49,366 nt of DNA from Streptomyces jeddahensis (GCF_001642995.1 NZ_LOHS01000066.1:1-49366); one strand, 5' to 3'. Positions 32,819-45,564 are shown, counted from the stretch's first letter. The notes: generated by a model not told the origin, from the letters alone. Numbers and translations are program-made.

Positions 32819-35800
32819 TCAGAACCGGGCCGGAAGCCACCCGGTCTGGATCAGCTGCCCACCGCGCCGCCGCGTGTGGAAGTACCCTCGCCCGGGCGGC
32901 AGCTGCGACGGAGTGATGTTGCCCAGCAGCGCGCCCTCCGTCCGGTCGCCGGAGAGCACGACGCCCTGGGCGCCGAGCTCGCGCATCCGCTGCATCACCG
33001 GCTCGTACAGCGACCGGCTGGCACCGCCCGAGGAGCGCGCGATGATGACGCGCAGACCGACGTCACGGGCGAAGGGAAGGTACTCGAGGAGCGGGGCCAG
33101 CGGGTTCATGCCCGTCGCCACCAGGTCGTAGTCGTCGACGATGACGAATGCGTCCGGGCTGCTGTACCAGCTGCGGTTGCGCAGCTGCTCGGGCGTGACG
33201 TCCGGGCCCGGCATACGACGGCTCATGGAGCCGGCCAGACCTTCCAGCGTCTCGGCCAGGGCCGGCGCCGCCGCGCAGTACCGCGACAGGTGCGTCTCCG
33301 GCACGCCCTGCAGATGGGCGCGCCGGTAGTCACCCATGACGATCTTCGCCTGATCCGGCGTGTACCGCTCGGTGATCTGCTTGACGAGCAGCCTCAGCAT
33401 CGCGGACTTACCGGACTCGCTCTCACCGAACACGATGAAGAGCGGGTCCGTCTCGAAGTCGACGAAGACCGGCGAGAGCGACGACTCGTCGATACCGATG
33501 GCCACACCGCGGTCGGGGTGCTCGAAACCCTTGGGCAACCGGTCCGCCGGCAGGAGCGTGGGCAGCAGCCGTACGGCCGGAGCGTGGCTGGCCCCCCAGT
33601 TGTCGTTGATGCCGCGGATGAGGATCGCCGTCGCCTCCGCCAGGTCCTCCGTCTCCGAGGAGCCGTCGACCCGGGGCAGTGCGGTCATGAAGTGCAGCTT
33701 GTCCGGGCTCAGACCACGGCCCGGCACGGTGGCGGGGACGTTCTGCGCGACCTTGCGATCGATCTCGGACTCGGTCGGGTCGCCGAGCCGCAGCTCGATG
33801 CGGTTCTGCAGCATGTCCTTCAGCGCGGGCCGCACCTCGGTGTAGCGGCTCGCGGTCAGGATCACGTGCACACCGAAGCCGAGGCCGCGGGTCGCGATCT
33901 CGGTGACGGTGGACTCGAGCAGCTCGTAGTCCGTCTTGAAGGTGGCCCAGCCGTCGATGACGAGGAAGACGTCTCCCCAGGGCTGGTCGGGCAGCTGTCC
34001 CGCCGCCCGGCGCTGACGGTACGTCTGGATCGAGTCGATGTTGTTCGCCCGGAAGTACTCCTCGCGGGTGTTGAGGATGCCCTCGACCTCGCTGACCGTC
34101 CGGCGGACCTTTTCGGCGTCGAGCCGGTTGGCGACCCCGCCGACGTGCGCCAGGTCCTCCATCGAGATCAGACCGCCACCGCCGAAGTCCAGGCAGTAGA
34201 ACTGCACTTCGGTGGGCGTGTGGGTGAGGGCGAACGACGAGATGAGCGTGCGCAGCAGCGTCGACTTGCCGGACTGCGGGCCACCGACGAACAGACCGTG
34301 GCCCGCACCGCCGGAGAAGTCCCGGTACAGCACGTCGCGCCGCTGCTCGAACGGCTTGTCCACCAGGCCGACCGGCACGGTGAGCCGGCCGAGCGCCGTG
34401 TACTCGGGCGCGGTCAGGCCGCGCTCCGGGGTGACGGCGAGCTGGGGGAGGAGCTGCTCGAGGGAGGGTGCCTCGTCGAGCGGGGGCAGCCACACCTGGT
34501 GGGCGGGCGGTCCCTGGTTGACCATCTTGCCGACGATGACGTCCAGGACGGTGTCGGCGAGCGCATCGTCCACCCTGTTGTCCGCCTCCGGCTCCTCGAT
34601 CACCGGCTGCGGGGGCAGCGCCACGTGCTCCGCCGTGAACAGCGCGGGCCGCAGCTGGGTCGAGCGGTGCACCCGGGAGGGGCCCTCGCCGTGGTACGGC
34701 CCCGACACGTACGCGGCCTTGAAGCGGACCATGGTGTCGGTGTCGTACCGCAGATAGCCGGAGCCGGGGATCGACGGCAGGTGGTAGGCGTCGGGGACAC
34801 CGATCGCCGTACGGGACTCGGCGGCGGAGAACGTGCGCAGACCGATCCGGTACGACAGATAGGTGTCCAGGCCGCGCAGCTTGCCCTCCTCCAGGCGCTG
34901 CGAGGCCAGCAGCAGGTGCACACCCAGCGAACGGCCGATGCGGCCGATCTGGATGAACATGTCGATGAAGTCCGGCTTGGCGGTGAGGAGTTCGGAGAAC
35001 TCGTCGAGCACGATCACCAGCGAGGCCATCGGCTCGAGGGCGGCGCCCGCCGCCCGGGCCTTCTCGTAGTCGTGCAGGTTGGCGTAGTTGCCCGCCGTGC
35101 GCAGCAGCTCCTGCCGGCGCTGCATCTCACCGGTGATCGCGTCCCGCATACGGTCGACGAGCGTGAGGTCGTCCGCGAGGTTGGTGATGACGGCCGCGGT
35201 GTGCGGCATGTCGGCCATACCCGCGAAGGTTGCACCGCCCTTGAAGTCCGCGAGGATGAAGTTCAGCGTCTCCGAGGAGTGCGTCACCGCGAGACCGAGC
35301 ACGAGCGTACGCAGCAGCTCGGACTTGCCGGAGCCGGTCGCGCCGACACACAGGCCGTGCGGGCCCATGCCCTCCTGCGAGGCCTCCTTGAGGTCCAGCA
35401 TGACCGGCTCGCCGTTCTCGCCGACACCGATCGGCACCCGCAGCCGTTCGTGCAGGGTGCGCGGACGCCAGGTGCGGGAGACATCGACGGAACCCGCGTC
35501 GCCGATGCCCATGAGATCCGTGAAGTCCAGGTTGGACAGGAGGGGTTCGCCCTCCTCCGCGGAGCCGACCCGGAAGGGGGCCAGCTGCCGTGCCAGCGAC
35601 TCGGCCTGCGCCGCGTTCAATACGTCGGGCTTGCCGCTGTACGCGGACTCGTGGCCGACGAACAGCCGCATCCTGTCCGGCTTGGCGTAGACCGTCAGTC
35701 CGGCGCGGAGCTCCTCCTCCAGCTCGCCGGGGGCGATCTCGAGGAACGTGACGCCCTGGAGCCCCTCGGCACTGGCGAGTTCGGAGTCGGGGGGCACGGT

Positions 35801-36775
35801 GCCGCCGTCGAGCACCACGATCAGGTGCGGCTGGTCGTAGACCGGAGTCGCCTCACGGTTCCAGCGGGGCCGGTCGTCCAGCTGGTCCGCCAGCGCCTCT
35901 TCCAGCTCTCCCAGATCGTCGAAGAGCAGCCGGGCCGAGCCCGCTCCGTCCTTGGCCTTCGGGTGCTGGCTGTGCGGCAGCCACTTGATCCAGTCCCAGT
36001 CCGCCGCCGCCGACGGGTGCGCCACCACGGCGATCAGCAGGTCCTCGGGCGAATGCAACGTCGCCAGCTGGGACAGGGCGGCACGGGCGTTGCCGTAGAC
36101 CGTGTCGGTGTCCCCGCACACCGTCACGTGGTAGAAGGCGCGCAGCGAGACGGAGACGGGCAGGTCGGACAGGCTGCCGTGCGCGTCGAGGAAGGCCTTC
36201 ATGGCCGCCGCGGTCAGCGGCTCCAGCTCGTCCTTGGGCGCCGTCTCCGGAGCGACGAGCGGAGTGTTCAGCTGCTGGACGCCACGGCCGACCCGTACGG
36301 AGGCGAAGTCCGCGTCGGTCGGGCGCCGCTCCCACAGGCGCTTGCCGTCCGCCGCCACCGCCCACAGCTGGTCCGGGTCCGGATGCTGGAAGAGCTGGCT
36401 GCGCCGCTGCAGCTCCGCGGTCTTGTGCACGTCCTTGCGGACCTGCTCGAGATAGCGGAAGTAGTCACGCCGGTCCTGGGCCATCCCCGCGCCGCCGCCC
36501 TGCCGGGCCCTGGCGAACTGGGCGATGGCCATGGCCAAGGTGGAGGCCAGCATCAGCCCGCCGACCACCCTCATGTAGGAGGGCAGACCCGGCATGAAGA
36601 AGAAGCCGACGGAACCCACCATGCCCATCATGGGCAGCAGGTTCATGAGCATGCTCTCGTCGCCCTCGCGCGGGATCTCGGGCGGCGTCTCGAGCTTGAC
36701 CTCGCCGTCCGGGACCACCGGGGGCGCTATCCGCGGCGGCCGTTTGATGATGACGACGCTCACCGATGCACTCAT
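32819..36775 (-). CDS. eccC: Type VII secretion ATPase EccC (FtsK/SpoIIIE)
   Basis: 1,318 residues, a fused EccCa-EccCb. Two N-terminal membrane helices (about 42-61 and 68-87), a DUF linker, then three FtsK-type ATPase domains with Walker A motifs GATGSGKSELLRTL (~480), GGPQSGKSTLLRTL (~832) and GESESGKSAMLRLL (~1118). Walker B-type motifs are also visible (VIVLDEFSELL; DVFLVIDGWATF; FVIVDDYDLVATG). EccC recognises WXG100 substrate pairs and powers secretion. Divergent from eccD with a 234-base shared promoter region; an efficient terminator follows. Confidence 0.97.
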   Translation of the reverse strand: MSASVSVVIIKRPPRIAPPVVPDGEVKLETPPEIPREGDESMLMNLLPMMGMVGSVGFFFMPGLPSYMRVVGGLMLASTLAMAIAQFARARQGGGAGMAQDRRDYFRYLEQVRKDVHKTAELQRRSQLFQHPDPDQLWAVAADGKRLWERRPTDADFASVRVGRGVQQLNTPLVAPETAPKDELEPLTAAAMKAFLDAHGSLSDLPVSVSLRAFYHVTVCGDTDTVYGNARAALSQLATLHSPEDLLIAVVAHPSAAADWDWIKWLPHSQHPKAKDGAGSARLLFDDLGELEEALADQLDDRPRWNREATPVYDQPHLIVVLDGGTVPPDSELASAEGLQGVTFLEIAPGELEEELRAGLTVYAKPDRMRLFVGHESAYSGKPDVLNAAQAESLARQLAPFRVGSAEEGEPLLSNLDFTDLMGIGDAGSVDVSRTWRPRTLHERLRVPIGVGENGEPVMLDLKEASQEGMGPHGLCVGATGSGKSELLRTLVLGLAVTHSSETLNFILADFKGGATFAGMADMPHTAAVITNLADDLTLVDRMRDAITGEMQRRQELLRTAGNYANLHDYEKARAAGAALEPMASLVIVLDEFSELLTAKPDFIDMFIQIGRIGRSLGVHLLLASQRLEEGKLRGLDTYLSYRIGLRTFSAAESRTAIGVPDAYHLPSIPGSGYLRYDTDTMVRFKAAYVSGPYHGEGPSRVHRSTQLRPALFTAEHVALPPQPVIEEPEADNRVDDALADTVLDVIVGKMVNQGPPAHQVWLPPLDEAPSLEQLLPQLAVTPERGLTAPEYTALGRLTVPVGLVDKPFEQRRDVLYRDFSGGAGHGLFVGGPQSGKSTLLRTLISSFALTHTPTEVQFYCLDFGGGGLISMEDLAHVGGVANRLDAEKVRRTVSEVEGILNTREEYFRANNIDSIQTYRQRRAAGQLPDQPWGDVFLVIDGWATFKTDYELLESTVTEIATRGLGFGVHVILTASRYTEVRPALKDMLQNRIELRLGDPTESEIDRKVAQNVPATVPGRGLSPDKLHFMTALPRVDGSSETEDLAEATAILIRGINDNWGASHAPAVRLLPTLLPADRLPKGFEHPDRGVAIGIDESSLSPVFVDFETDPLFIVFGESESGKSAMLRLLVKQITERYTPDQAKIVMGDYRRAHLQGVPETHLSRYCAAAPALAETLEGLAGSMSRRMPGPDVTPEQLRNRSWYSSPDAFVIVDDYDLVATGMNPLAPLLEYLPFARDVGLRVIIARSSGGASRSLYEPVMQRMRELGAQGVVLSGDRTEGALLGNITPSQLPPGRGYFHTRRRGGQLIQTGWLPARF

Positions 36776-37009
36776 CCTTCGCGATTGATACGTCCTGGCA
36801 CCGACGCCCCCGTGTACCGCGACGTGTTCTCGTTCGCGTAGGCGTCGTCCGCGTAGGCGTTGATCCTACTGATGCGACCAGTGCCCGAGGGAGTCAGGAG
36901 CATGGAGATGCGGAGGGGGTCCTGGAAGGAATGAGGGAGGCAGGCCCTGCGCCCGCCACGGCAACGGATAGGGTGGCGCTTCGCGTCGTACGAACGGCGC
37001 GAAGGAGCC

Positions 37010-38491
37010 TTGTCTAGCAGGGGGAACTACCAGGTGAGCACGGGGACTTCGACGGGATTCTGCCGAATCACCATCGCAGCGCCGGACAGCCGTGTCGATG
37101 TCGCGCTGCCCGAGGACCTGCCGATCCAGGACCTCTTTCCTGAGATCATCAGGCTCTCGGGCCTGGTCCAGTCGGACACCAGCCCCGCCGGCTACCACCT
37201 CGTGAGCCGCGACGGCCAAGTGCTCGACGCGAGCCGTTCGTTGCTCGAGCACCGGGTCAGGGACGGCGAGGTGCTCCTGCTGCGGACGTTCGCCGACTCA
37301 CTGCCGCCGGCCGTCCACGACGACGTGGTGGACGCGATCGCCGCCGCGGTCAAGCAGGACGTCCGCAGCTGGAACGACAACCTGATGCGGGTTGCCGGTC
37401 TTGTCGCGGGATCGCTGCTGCTGATCATGCTCGGCTTCGTCTTCTGGTTCGCGGACCCGATACGGCACGACATGCACGGCCTCCAGGGCATCCTCGCCGG
37501 CGTGACGGCACTGGCCCTGACGGCACTCGCAGGCGTACGGGCCCGGGTGTACGAGGACCGCGGGTCGGCCGTCGCGCTCGGCGTCTCGGCGCTGCCGCAC
37601 GCGCTCATCGCGGGCTCCGGCGTCATTCCGCAGGACGCGGGCGAAGGCCCCGGCAGGCTCCAGTTCCTCGTCGGCTGCGTCGCCGTACTGATCTTCTCCG
37701 TCGTGCTGATCATGCTGCTGCCACAGGGGGACGCCCCGTTCGTGGCCGGTGCACTGGCCGCCGGGATCGGCACGCTCGCCGTGTTCTGCGGTGTGCTCAC
37801 CGAGGCGAAACCGCGGGAGATCGCCGCCGGCACCGCGGTCGTCGCCCTGGCGGTCGTCGGCTTCCTGCCCGGCTGGTCGGCCCGCTTCGCCAAGCTGCCG
37901 ATCGGTTTCCGCAACCCGGAGGACCTGGCCAGGGCCCGCCGCGACGGCCAGGAGGGCGACCTCGAGGCCGTCGACGTCCAGCGCATCGTCGCCCAGACCA
38001 GCCGGGGCCACGAACTGCTGCTCGGACTGGTCGGCGGCTGCGCCGTCGTCGTCATCGGAGCGGGTGGCGCGGTGCTCGGCTTCAGCGACAGCGGCTGGGC
38101 CCAGCTGCTGGCCCTGTGCACCGGCCTCGCCGCGATGCTGCGGGCGCGCCTGTTCCGGTACACCGCGCAGGTCACCTGCCTCTTCGTGGCCGGTGTCGTC
38201 ACACTCGGCCTGCTGGTACTCGGCCTCGCGATCTCGCCGCCGGACCAGATCCTCATGGACCTGGCCCAGGGCAACTCCGGTCCCGTCGACGTACGGACCC
38301 TGTGGCTCGGCGCCTCGGTCGGAGCCGGCGTACTGCTCCTGATCGCGATCGCCCTGATCGTGCCGCGGAAGGGCCTCTCCCCCTTCTGGGGCCGCATGCT
38401 GGACCTCGCGGACTCGCTGGTGCTGCTGTCCCTGGTCCCGGTCTGCCTGGCCGTCCTCGACGTCTACAGCAAGGTCCGCGGCGGCGTCTGA
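37010..38491 (+). CDS. eccD: Type VII secretion channel protein EccD
   Basis: 493 residues if started at TTG 37010, which has a good AAGGAG 5 bases before; GTG 37034 with AGGGGG in front is the alternative (485 residues). N-terminal ubiquitin-like domain (about 18-95, FCRITIAAPDSRVDVALPED ... DGEVLLLRTF), then about 11 membrane helices from residue 125 on, matching EccD topology. EccD forms the membrane channel of the T7SS. Divergent from eccC. Confidence 0.95.
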   Translation: MSSRGNYQVSTGTSTGFCRITIAAPDSRVDVALPEDLPIQDLFPEIIRLSGLVQSDTSPAGYHLVSRDGQVLDASRSLLEHRVRDGEVLLLRTFADSLPPAVHDDVVDAIAAAVKQDVRSWNDNLMRVAGLVAGSLLLIMLGFVFWFADPIRHDMHGLQGILAGVTALALTALAGVRARVYEDRGSAVALGVSALPHALIAGSGVIPQDAGEGPGRLQFLVGCVAVLIFSVVLIMLLPQGDAPFVAGALAAGIGTLAVFCGVLTEAKPREIAAGTAVVALAVVGFLPGWSARFAKLPIGFRNPEDLARARRDGQEGDLEAVDVQRIVAQTSRGHELLLGLVGGCAVVVIGAGGAVLGFSDSGWAQLLALCTGLAAMLRARLFRYTAQVTCLFVAGVVTLGLLVLGLAISPPDQILMDLAQGNSGPVDVRTLWLGASVGAGVLLLIAIALIVPRKGLSPFWGRMLDLADSLVLLSLVPVCLAVLDVYSKVRGGV

Positions 38492-38717
38492 AGGGGTCCC
38501 GCCGAGCCGCCGGTGGAAAACCGGCCACGTGCGGGCTGGTACGCTGTGTGACGGCCGTTTGTGTACGCACCCCCGGACCGCCCGAAAGCCCCGCAAGGGC
38601 TGACCCAAGGGCCCTGGAGGACGCGCCCAGCGAGCCCCGCCTCCCGAGTAACGGAAGCTCCCCTGAGAAGTGGACCAGGGGCACTCGGTGGCCACGAAGA
38701 GACTACGAGGAGTACGC

Positions 38718-39005
38718 GTGTCGCTCGACGCCGCTACGAAGAAGCAGATCATGTCGGAGTTCGCCACCAAGGAGGGTGACACCGGCTCCCCCGAGGTCCA
38801 GGTCGCTCTGCTGTCGCGCCGGATCTCCGACCTGACCGAGCACCTCAAGACCCACAAGCACGACCACCACTCCCGCCGTGGTCTTCTGATCCTGGTCGGC
38901 CAGCGCCGCCGTCTGCTGCAGTACCTGGCCAAGAAGGACATCCAGCGCTTCCGTGCGCTGGTCGACCGCCTCGGCATCCGCCGCGGTGCGGCGGGCGCCA
39001 AGTAA
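38718..39005 (+). CDS. rpsO: 30S ribosomal protein S15
   Basis: 95 residues from GTG 38718 ([20 protein letters not shown]); the standard length. Signature region [20 protein letters not shown] and [20 protein letters not shown]. It binds 16S rRNA early in 30S assembly. Ribosome site GAGGAG at 38707-38712. Upstream of pnp as in most bacteria. Confidence 0.98.
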   Translation: MSLDAATKKQIMSEFATKEGDTGSPEVQVALLSRRISDLTEHLKTHKHDHHSRRGLLILVGQRRRLLQYLAKKDIQRFRALVDRLGIRRGAAGAK

Positions 39006-39014
39006 GACGCCGTG

Positions 39015-39050
39015 AAGGGAGCGGTTCCCGCTACAGGGGGCCGCTCCCTT
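39015..39050 (+). terminator. rpsO-pnp intergenic stem-loop
   Basis: A perfect 10-bp stem AAGGGAGCGG (39015-39024) / CCGCTCCCTT (39041-39050), 16-base loop, 9 bases after the rpsO stop. In Streptomyces the rpsO-pnp spacer hairpin is known as a terminator/RNase III processing site controlling pnp; the sequence fits either role. Confidence 0.75.
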
Positions 39051-39324
39051 TGCTGTACGTGCGGAGTGTCACTGCGACTTTGTAGGCTGGCTGGCACAAC
39101 GCAATACGAAATCGGACACGTGACGTACGCGAAGCGACGCGGCGTACGGCCACGCACCACACATCGAGGAGGAGCGCCCCTAGCCGCCGCCGGTCCTCGG
39201 TAGTGGCCCCCGGGCACCAACCCCCGGGTGCTTCGATCGAAGACCGGCCAGCACACAAGGCGCGCTTCTCCGCCACCGTCCCCCGCCACACGGGCTCGGG
39301 GACGACAACGAGGAGATTCCGCTG
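39051..39324 (+). promoter_or_regulatory. pnp leader region
   Basis: Long 5' leader with a possible -10 TAGGCT at 39083-39088 but no convincing -35. It carries several GC-rich inverted repeats and a weak ribosome site GAGGAG at 39310-39315 before GTG 39325. No coding sequence seen. Confidence 0.35.
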
Positions 39325-41543
39325 GTGGAGAACGAGACCCACTACGCCGAAGCCGTCATCGACAACGGCTCCTTCGGCACCCGTACCATCCGCTTCGAGA
39401 CGGGCCGCCTGGCCAAGCAGGCCGCCGGCTCCGCCGTGGCGTACCTGGACGACGACACCATGGTGCTGTCGGCCACCACAGCTTCCAAGAACCCCAAGGA
39501 CCAGCTCGACTTCTTCCCCCTGACGGTGGACGTCGAGGAGCGGATGTACGCCGCCGGCAAGATCCCCGGCAGCTTCTTCCGCCGTGAGGGCCGTCCCTCC
39601 GAGGACGCCATCCTCACCTGCCGTCTGATCGACCGCCCGCTGCGCCCGTCCTTCAAGAAGGGCCTGCGCAACGAGATCCAGGTCGTCGCGACGGTCATGG
39701 CCCTCAACCCCGACCACCTGTACGACGTCGTCGCGATCAACGCCGCGTCCGCGTCTACCCAGCTGGCCGGTCTGCCCTTCTCCGGCCCGATCGGCGGCGT
39801 CCGCGTCGCGCTGATCCGCGGCCAGTGGGTCGCGTTCCCGACGCACACCGAGCTCGAGGACGCCGTCTTCGACATGGTCGTCGCGGGCCGCACCCTGGAG
39901 GACGGCGACGTCGCGATCATGATGGTCGAGGCCGAGGCGACCGAGAAGACGATCAAGCTCGTCGAGGGCGGTGCCGAGGCGCCGACCGAGGAGGTCGTCG
40001 CTGCGGGCCTGGACGCCGCGAAGCCGTTCATCAAGGTCCTGTGCAAGGCCCAGGCCGACCTGGCCGCCAAGGCCGCGAAGCCGACCGCCGAGTTCCCGAT
40101 CTTCCTCGACTACCAGGACGACGTCCTGGAGGCGCTCACCGCCGCCGTCAAGGACGAGCTCGCCCAGGCGCTCACCATCGCGGGCAAGCAGCAGCGCGAG
40201 TCCGAGCTGGACCGCGTCAAGGGCCTCGCCGCCGAGAAGCTGCTCCCGCAGTTCGAGGGCCGCGAAAAGGAGATCTCCGCGGCGTACCGCTCGCTGACCA
40301 AGACCCTGGTCCGTGAGCGCGTCATCAAGGAGAAGAAGCGCATCGACGGCCGCGGCGTCACGGACATCCGTACGCTCGCCGCCGAGGTCGAGGCGATCCC
40401 GCGGGTCCACGGCTCCGCCCTGTTCGAGCGTGGCGAGACCCAGATCCTGGGCGTCACCACCCTGAACATGCTCCGCATGGAGCAGCAGCTGGACACCCTC
40501 TCCCCGGTGACCCGCAAGCGCTACATGCACAACTACAACTTCCCGCCGTACTCCACCGGTGAGACCGGCCGCGTCGGCTCCCCCAAGCGCCGCGAGATCG
40601 GCCACGGCGCCCTGGCCGAGCGCGCGCTCGTGCCGGTGCTGCCCACGCGCGAGGAGTTCCCGTACGCGATCCGTCAGGTGTCCGAGGCCCTCGGCTCCAA
40701 CGGCTCGACGTCCATGGGTTCGGTCTGCGCCTCCACCATGTCGCTGCTGAACGCCGGTGTGCCGCTGAAGGCCCCGGTCGCCGGTATCGCCATGGGCCTG
40801 ATCTCCCAGGAGATCGACGGCGAGACGCACTACGTCACCCTCACCGACATCCTCGGTGCGGAGGACGCCTTCGGTGACATGGACTTCAAGGTCGCCGGCA
40901 CGAAGCAGTTCGTGACCGCCCTCCAGCTCGACACCAAGCTGGACGGCATCCCGGCCTCCGTCCTGGCCGCGGCCCTCAAGCAGGCCCGCGACGCCCGTCT
41001 CCACATCCTCGACGTGATGATGGAGGCGATCGACCGCCCGGACGAGATGTCCCCGAACGCCCCGCGGATCATCACCGTCAAGATCCCCGTGGACAAGATC
41101 GGCGAGGTCATCGGCCCCAAGGGCAAGATGATCAACCAGATCCAGGAGGACACGGGCGCCGAGATCACCATCGAGGACGACGGCACGATCTACATCGGCG
41201 CCGCCGACGGCCCATCCGCGGAGGCCGCCCGCGCCACGATCAACGGCATCGCCAACCCGACCATGCCGGAGGTCGGCGAGCGCTACCTGGGCACGGTCGT
41301 GAAGACCACCACCTTCGGTGCGTTCGTCTCGCTGCTCCCGGGCAAGGACGGCCTGCTGCACATCTCGCAGATCCGCAAGCTCGCCGGCGGCAAGCGTGTG
41401 GAGAACGTCGAGGACGTGCTGGGCGTGGGCCAGAAGGTCCAGGTCGAGATCGCCGAGATCGACTCCCGCGGCAAGCTCTCCCTCGTTCCCGTGATCGAGG
41501 GCGAGGAAGGCTCCGACAACGAAAAGAAGGACGACGCCGACCA

Positions 41544-41547
<4 letters not shown>
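39325..41547 (+). CDS. pnp: Polyribonucleotide nucleotidyltransferase (PNPase)
   Basis: 740 residues from GTG 39325 ([20 protein letters not shown]). Two RNase PH domains, the second with the phosphate-binding [20 protein letters not shown] stretch; a KH domain with [15 protein letters not shown] near residue 598, and a C-terminal S1 domain from about 650 ([20 protein letters not shown]). Degrades and tails RNA 3' ends, part of RNA decay with RNase J and RNase E. The stop overlaps the next start by 4 bases (GTGA). Confidence 0.98.
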
Positions 41548-43819
<2,272 letters not shown>

Positions 43820-43879
43820 GGCACGGGCCGAGCCGACGCAAGAGCTGCAAGAACTTCACGAGCTGCAAGAGCTGAAGAG

Positions 43880-44332
43880 ATGCGCGCAAAGATCACCTAT
43901 GTCGTCACGGCTGCCGTCCTGGTCGTCTACTTCGTCCTGGTCGGCAGCCGCGGGGTGCTGCTGATACAGCAGGGCACCGCGCTCACCGTCACCTTCGGTG
44001 TCGCGGTGCTGATCCTGCCGGTCATCGGCCTGTGGTTCCTCTGGAAGAACACACAGTTCGTGCAGAAGGCCAACCGGCTGGCCGCCGAGCTCGACGCCGA
44101 GGGCGGCCTGCCGGTGGACGAGCTGGCCCGCACGCCCGGCGGCCGCATCGACCGCGACTCGGCCGACGCCGTGTTCCTCAAGCGCAAGGCCGAGACCGAG
44201 GACTCCCCGGACGACTGGCGCTGCTGGTTCCGCCTCGCAGTCGCCTACCACGACGCCCGCGACACCCCACGCGCCCGCAAGGCGATGCAACGCGCGATCG
44301 CGTTGCACGACGGGAAAGAGGTCGGGGCCTGA
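43880..44332 (+). CDS. Membrane protein with one TPR-like repeat
   Basis: 150 residues from ATG 43880. Two membrane helices (YVVTAAVLVVYFVLVGSRGV; LTVTFGVAVLILPVIGLWFL) and a C-terminal TPR-like helix pair (DDWRCWFRLAVAYHDARDTP ... RARKAMQRAIALHD). Common neighbour of dapB in Streptomyces; the role is unknown. Confidence 0.85.
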   Translation: MRAKITYVVTAAVLVVYFVLVGSRGVLLIQQGTALTVTFGVAVLILPVIGLWFLWKNTQFVQKANRLAAELDAEGGLPVDELARTPGGRIDRDSADAVFLKRKAETEDSPDDWRCWFRLAVAYHDARDTPRARKAMQRAIALHDGKEVGA

Positions 44333-44348
44333 AGGCATACGCCTCTGA

Positions 44349-44378
44349 AGGCCCCGGCCACGGCGGGCAGGGGCCTTC
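44349..44378 (+). terminator. Stem-loop after the TPR protein gene
   Basis: AAGGCCCC (44349-44356) pairs with GGGGCCTT (44371-44378), loop 14 bases, 16 bases after the stop codon, followed by TCTG. Confidence 0.65.
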
Positions 44379-44399
44379 TGACGGTGGCTGCACCCAATA

Positions 44400-44436
44400 G
44401 GGGCGCGGGGAACTGCGCGACCAGCCACAACGGCGC
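44400..44436. repeat. Dispersed Streptomyces intergenic repeat
   Basis: AGGGGCGCGGGGAACTGCGC followed by GACCAGCCACAACGGC. I recognise this as a motif found at many intergenic sites in Streptomyces genomes, usually after genes. It contains a short GCGC stem. It lies between two convergent genes here. Confidence 0.6.
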
Positions 44437-44490
44437 CGCACCGATACGACGGCATAGCGTGGCACCCCCCAGCAGAGGAGCGCGGAGCGC

Positions 44491-45042
44491 CTAGCGCCGG
44501 TACTCGTAGGCCCACGCCTCGACGGAGTCCGCCGCCCGGTCGAAGGCCTCGAGGCGGGCCAGGAAGTCGGCGTCGTGGGTGGTGAGCAGGGGCTCCTGCT
44601 CACCGCTCCCGTCCGCGCGTACGAGGACGAGGGCCTGCCCCTGCACGGTCCGCGGCAGGCCCAGCCACCGCACCGGCTGCTGAACCGTCCGCGCGGCCGC
44701 CACCTGCCCCCAGGGCACCGTACGGGTCACGAAGAAGCGCACACGGCGCAGCCCGTGGGCGCTCACCCAGGTGCCCACCCGCAGCAGCCGCAGCGCGCTC
44801 ACGATGATCAGCGCGGCCAGCCCTCCACACGCGGCACCGCCCGACGCCTTGCCGGCGAAGGTGATGATCACGGCGGCGACGAGGACGTACGACGCGAGCA
44901 GCAGCAGAAGCGCGGCGGCACCCACCCGCCACGGCCCCGGCCGGTAGGGGCGCCGCCACCGGTCGCGGTCGTCGAACGGCAGCGCGATATCGCTAGCTGC
45001 CTCGTCAAACGCGCGGTCTGCGGTCAGGAAGGGCAGGGGCAC
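44491..45042 (-). CDS. Membrane protein with PH-like domain
   Basis: 183 residues from ATG 45042. Two membrane helices (VGAAALLLLLASYVLVAAVI; GGAACGGLAALIIVSALRLL) followed by a PH-like region (GTWVSAHGLRRVRFFVTRTV, then VPWGQVAAARTVQQPVRWLG) and a C-terminal helix (DFLARLEAFDRAADSVEAWA). Common Streptomyces neighbour of thyX; function unknown. Confidence 0.8.
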   Translation of the reverse strand: MPLPFLTADRAFDEAASDIALPFDDRDRWRRPYRPGPWRVGAAALLLLLASYVLVAAVIITFAGKASGGAACGGLAALIIVSALRLLRVGTWVSAHGLRRVRFFVTRTVPWGQVAAARTVQQPVRWLGLPRTVQGQALVLVRADGSGEQEPLLTTHDADFLARLEAFDRAADSVEAWAYEYRR

Positions 45043-45186
45043 GACTGTTCCTCACTCGATCACGCACGGGTTCGTGCCCGAGGAGGCTACCGAGCCGCGC
45101 CCCCGCCTACCACCCTTGGGGGTCCATGGGGGTACGCACCCCTCGGGCCATGGGGGTACGCACCGCCGTTCGGGCAGCCAGAAGCG

Positions 45187-45426
45187 TCAGCGGCCGTCGG
45201 ACGCCTCGGACTGCTGCGTATGCGCAGGCGACTGGTCGGCCGACAGCGCGGGGACCCCGAAGAGCAGGGAGCCCACGAGCCCGGCGACCACGGTGAGCCC
45301 GATGAGCGTCCGCCCGGCGATCTGGCCGGCGCTGGCGCGTTCACGGGGAGGGGGAGTGACGTTGCTGCGGAACTTGTCGGCTTCGGCGATGAAGGCGAAC
45401 GGGACGGGCTCGCGCCGACGGAACAT
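45187..45426 (-). CDS. Small one-TM protein, 79 aa
   Basis: Basic N-terminus (MFRRREPVPFAFIAEADKFR), one membrane helix (about 41-62, TLIGLTVVAGLVGSLLFGVP), short polar tail. It lies directly in front of thyX, divergently. Function unknown. Confidence 0.75.
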   Translation of the reverse strand: MFRRREPVPFAFIAEADKFRSNVTPPPRERASAGQIAGRTLIGLTVVAGLVGSLLFGVPALSADQSPAHTQQSEASDGR

Positions 45427-45564
45427 GGGTGGTGCTTCTCCTCGGATGAATCGAACGGAACGCTGCTACCTACACAGACGCTCGACGATCTCCCATGGTG
45501 CCCTGATTTGGGGAATTCTCCGAAGTTCGACGCCGAATGTCGCGGCACTCCTGGATCGGCCGGT

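Noticed and set aside
32876..36841. A 1,321-codon open frame antisense to eccC
   Set aside because: Mirror frame caused by high GC at third positions; arginine/glycine/valine-rich, no domain, no ribosome site.
37298..39289. 663-codon frame antisense to eccD and rpsO
   Set aside because: Crosses two well-identified genes and has no recognisable domain.
39031..41361. A 776-codon open frame antisense to pnp
   Set aside because: Same GC-bias shadow of a certain gene; composition not protein-like.
45124..45164. Direct repeat CCATGGGGGTACGCACC (two copies) near 45.1 kb
   Set aside because: Only two short copies in a spacer after a gene; no functional signal seen.
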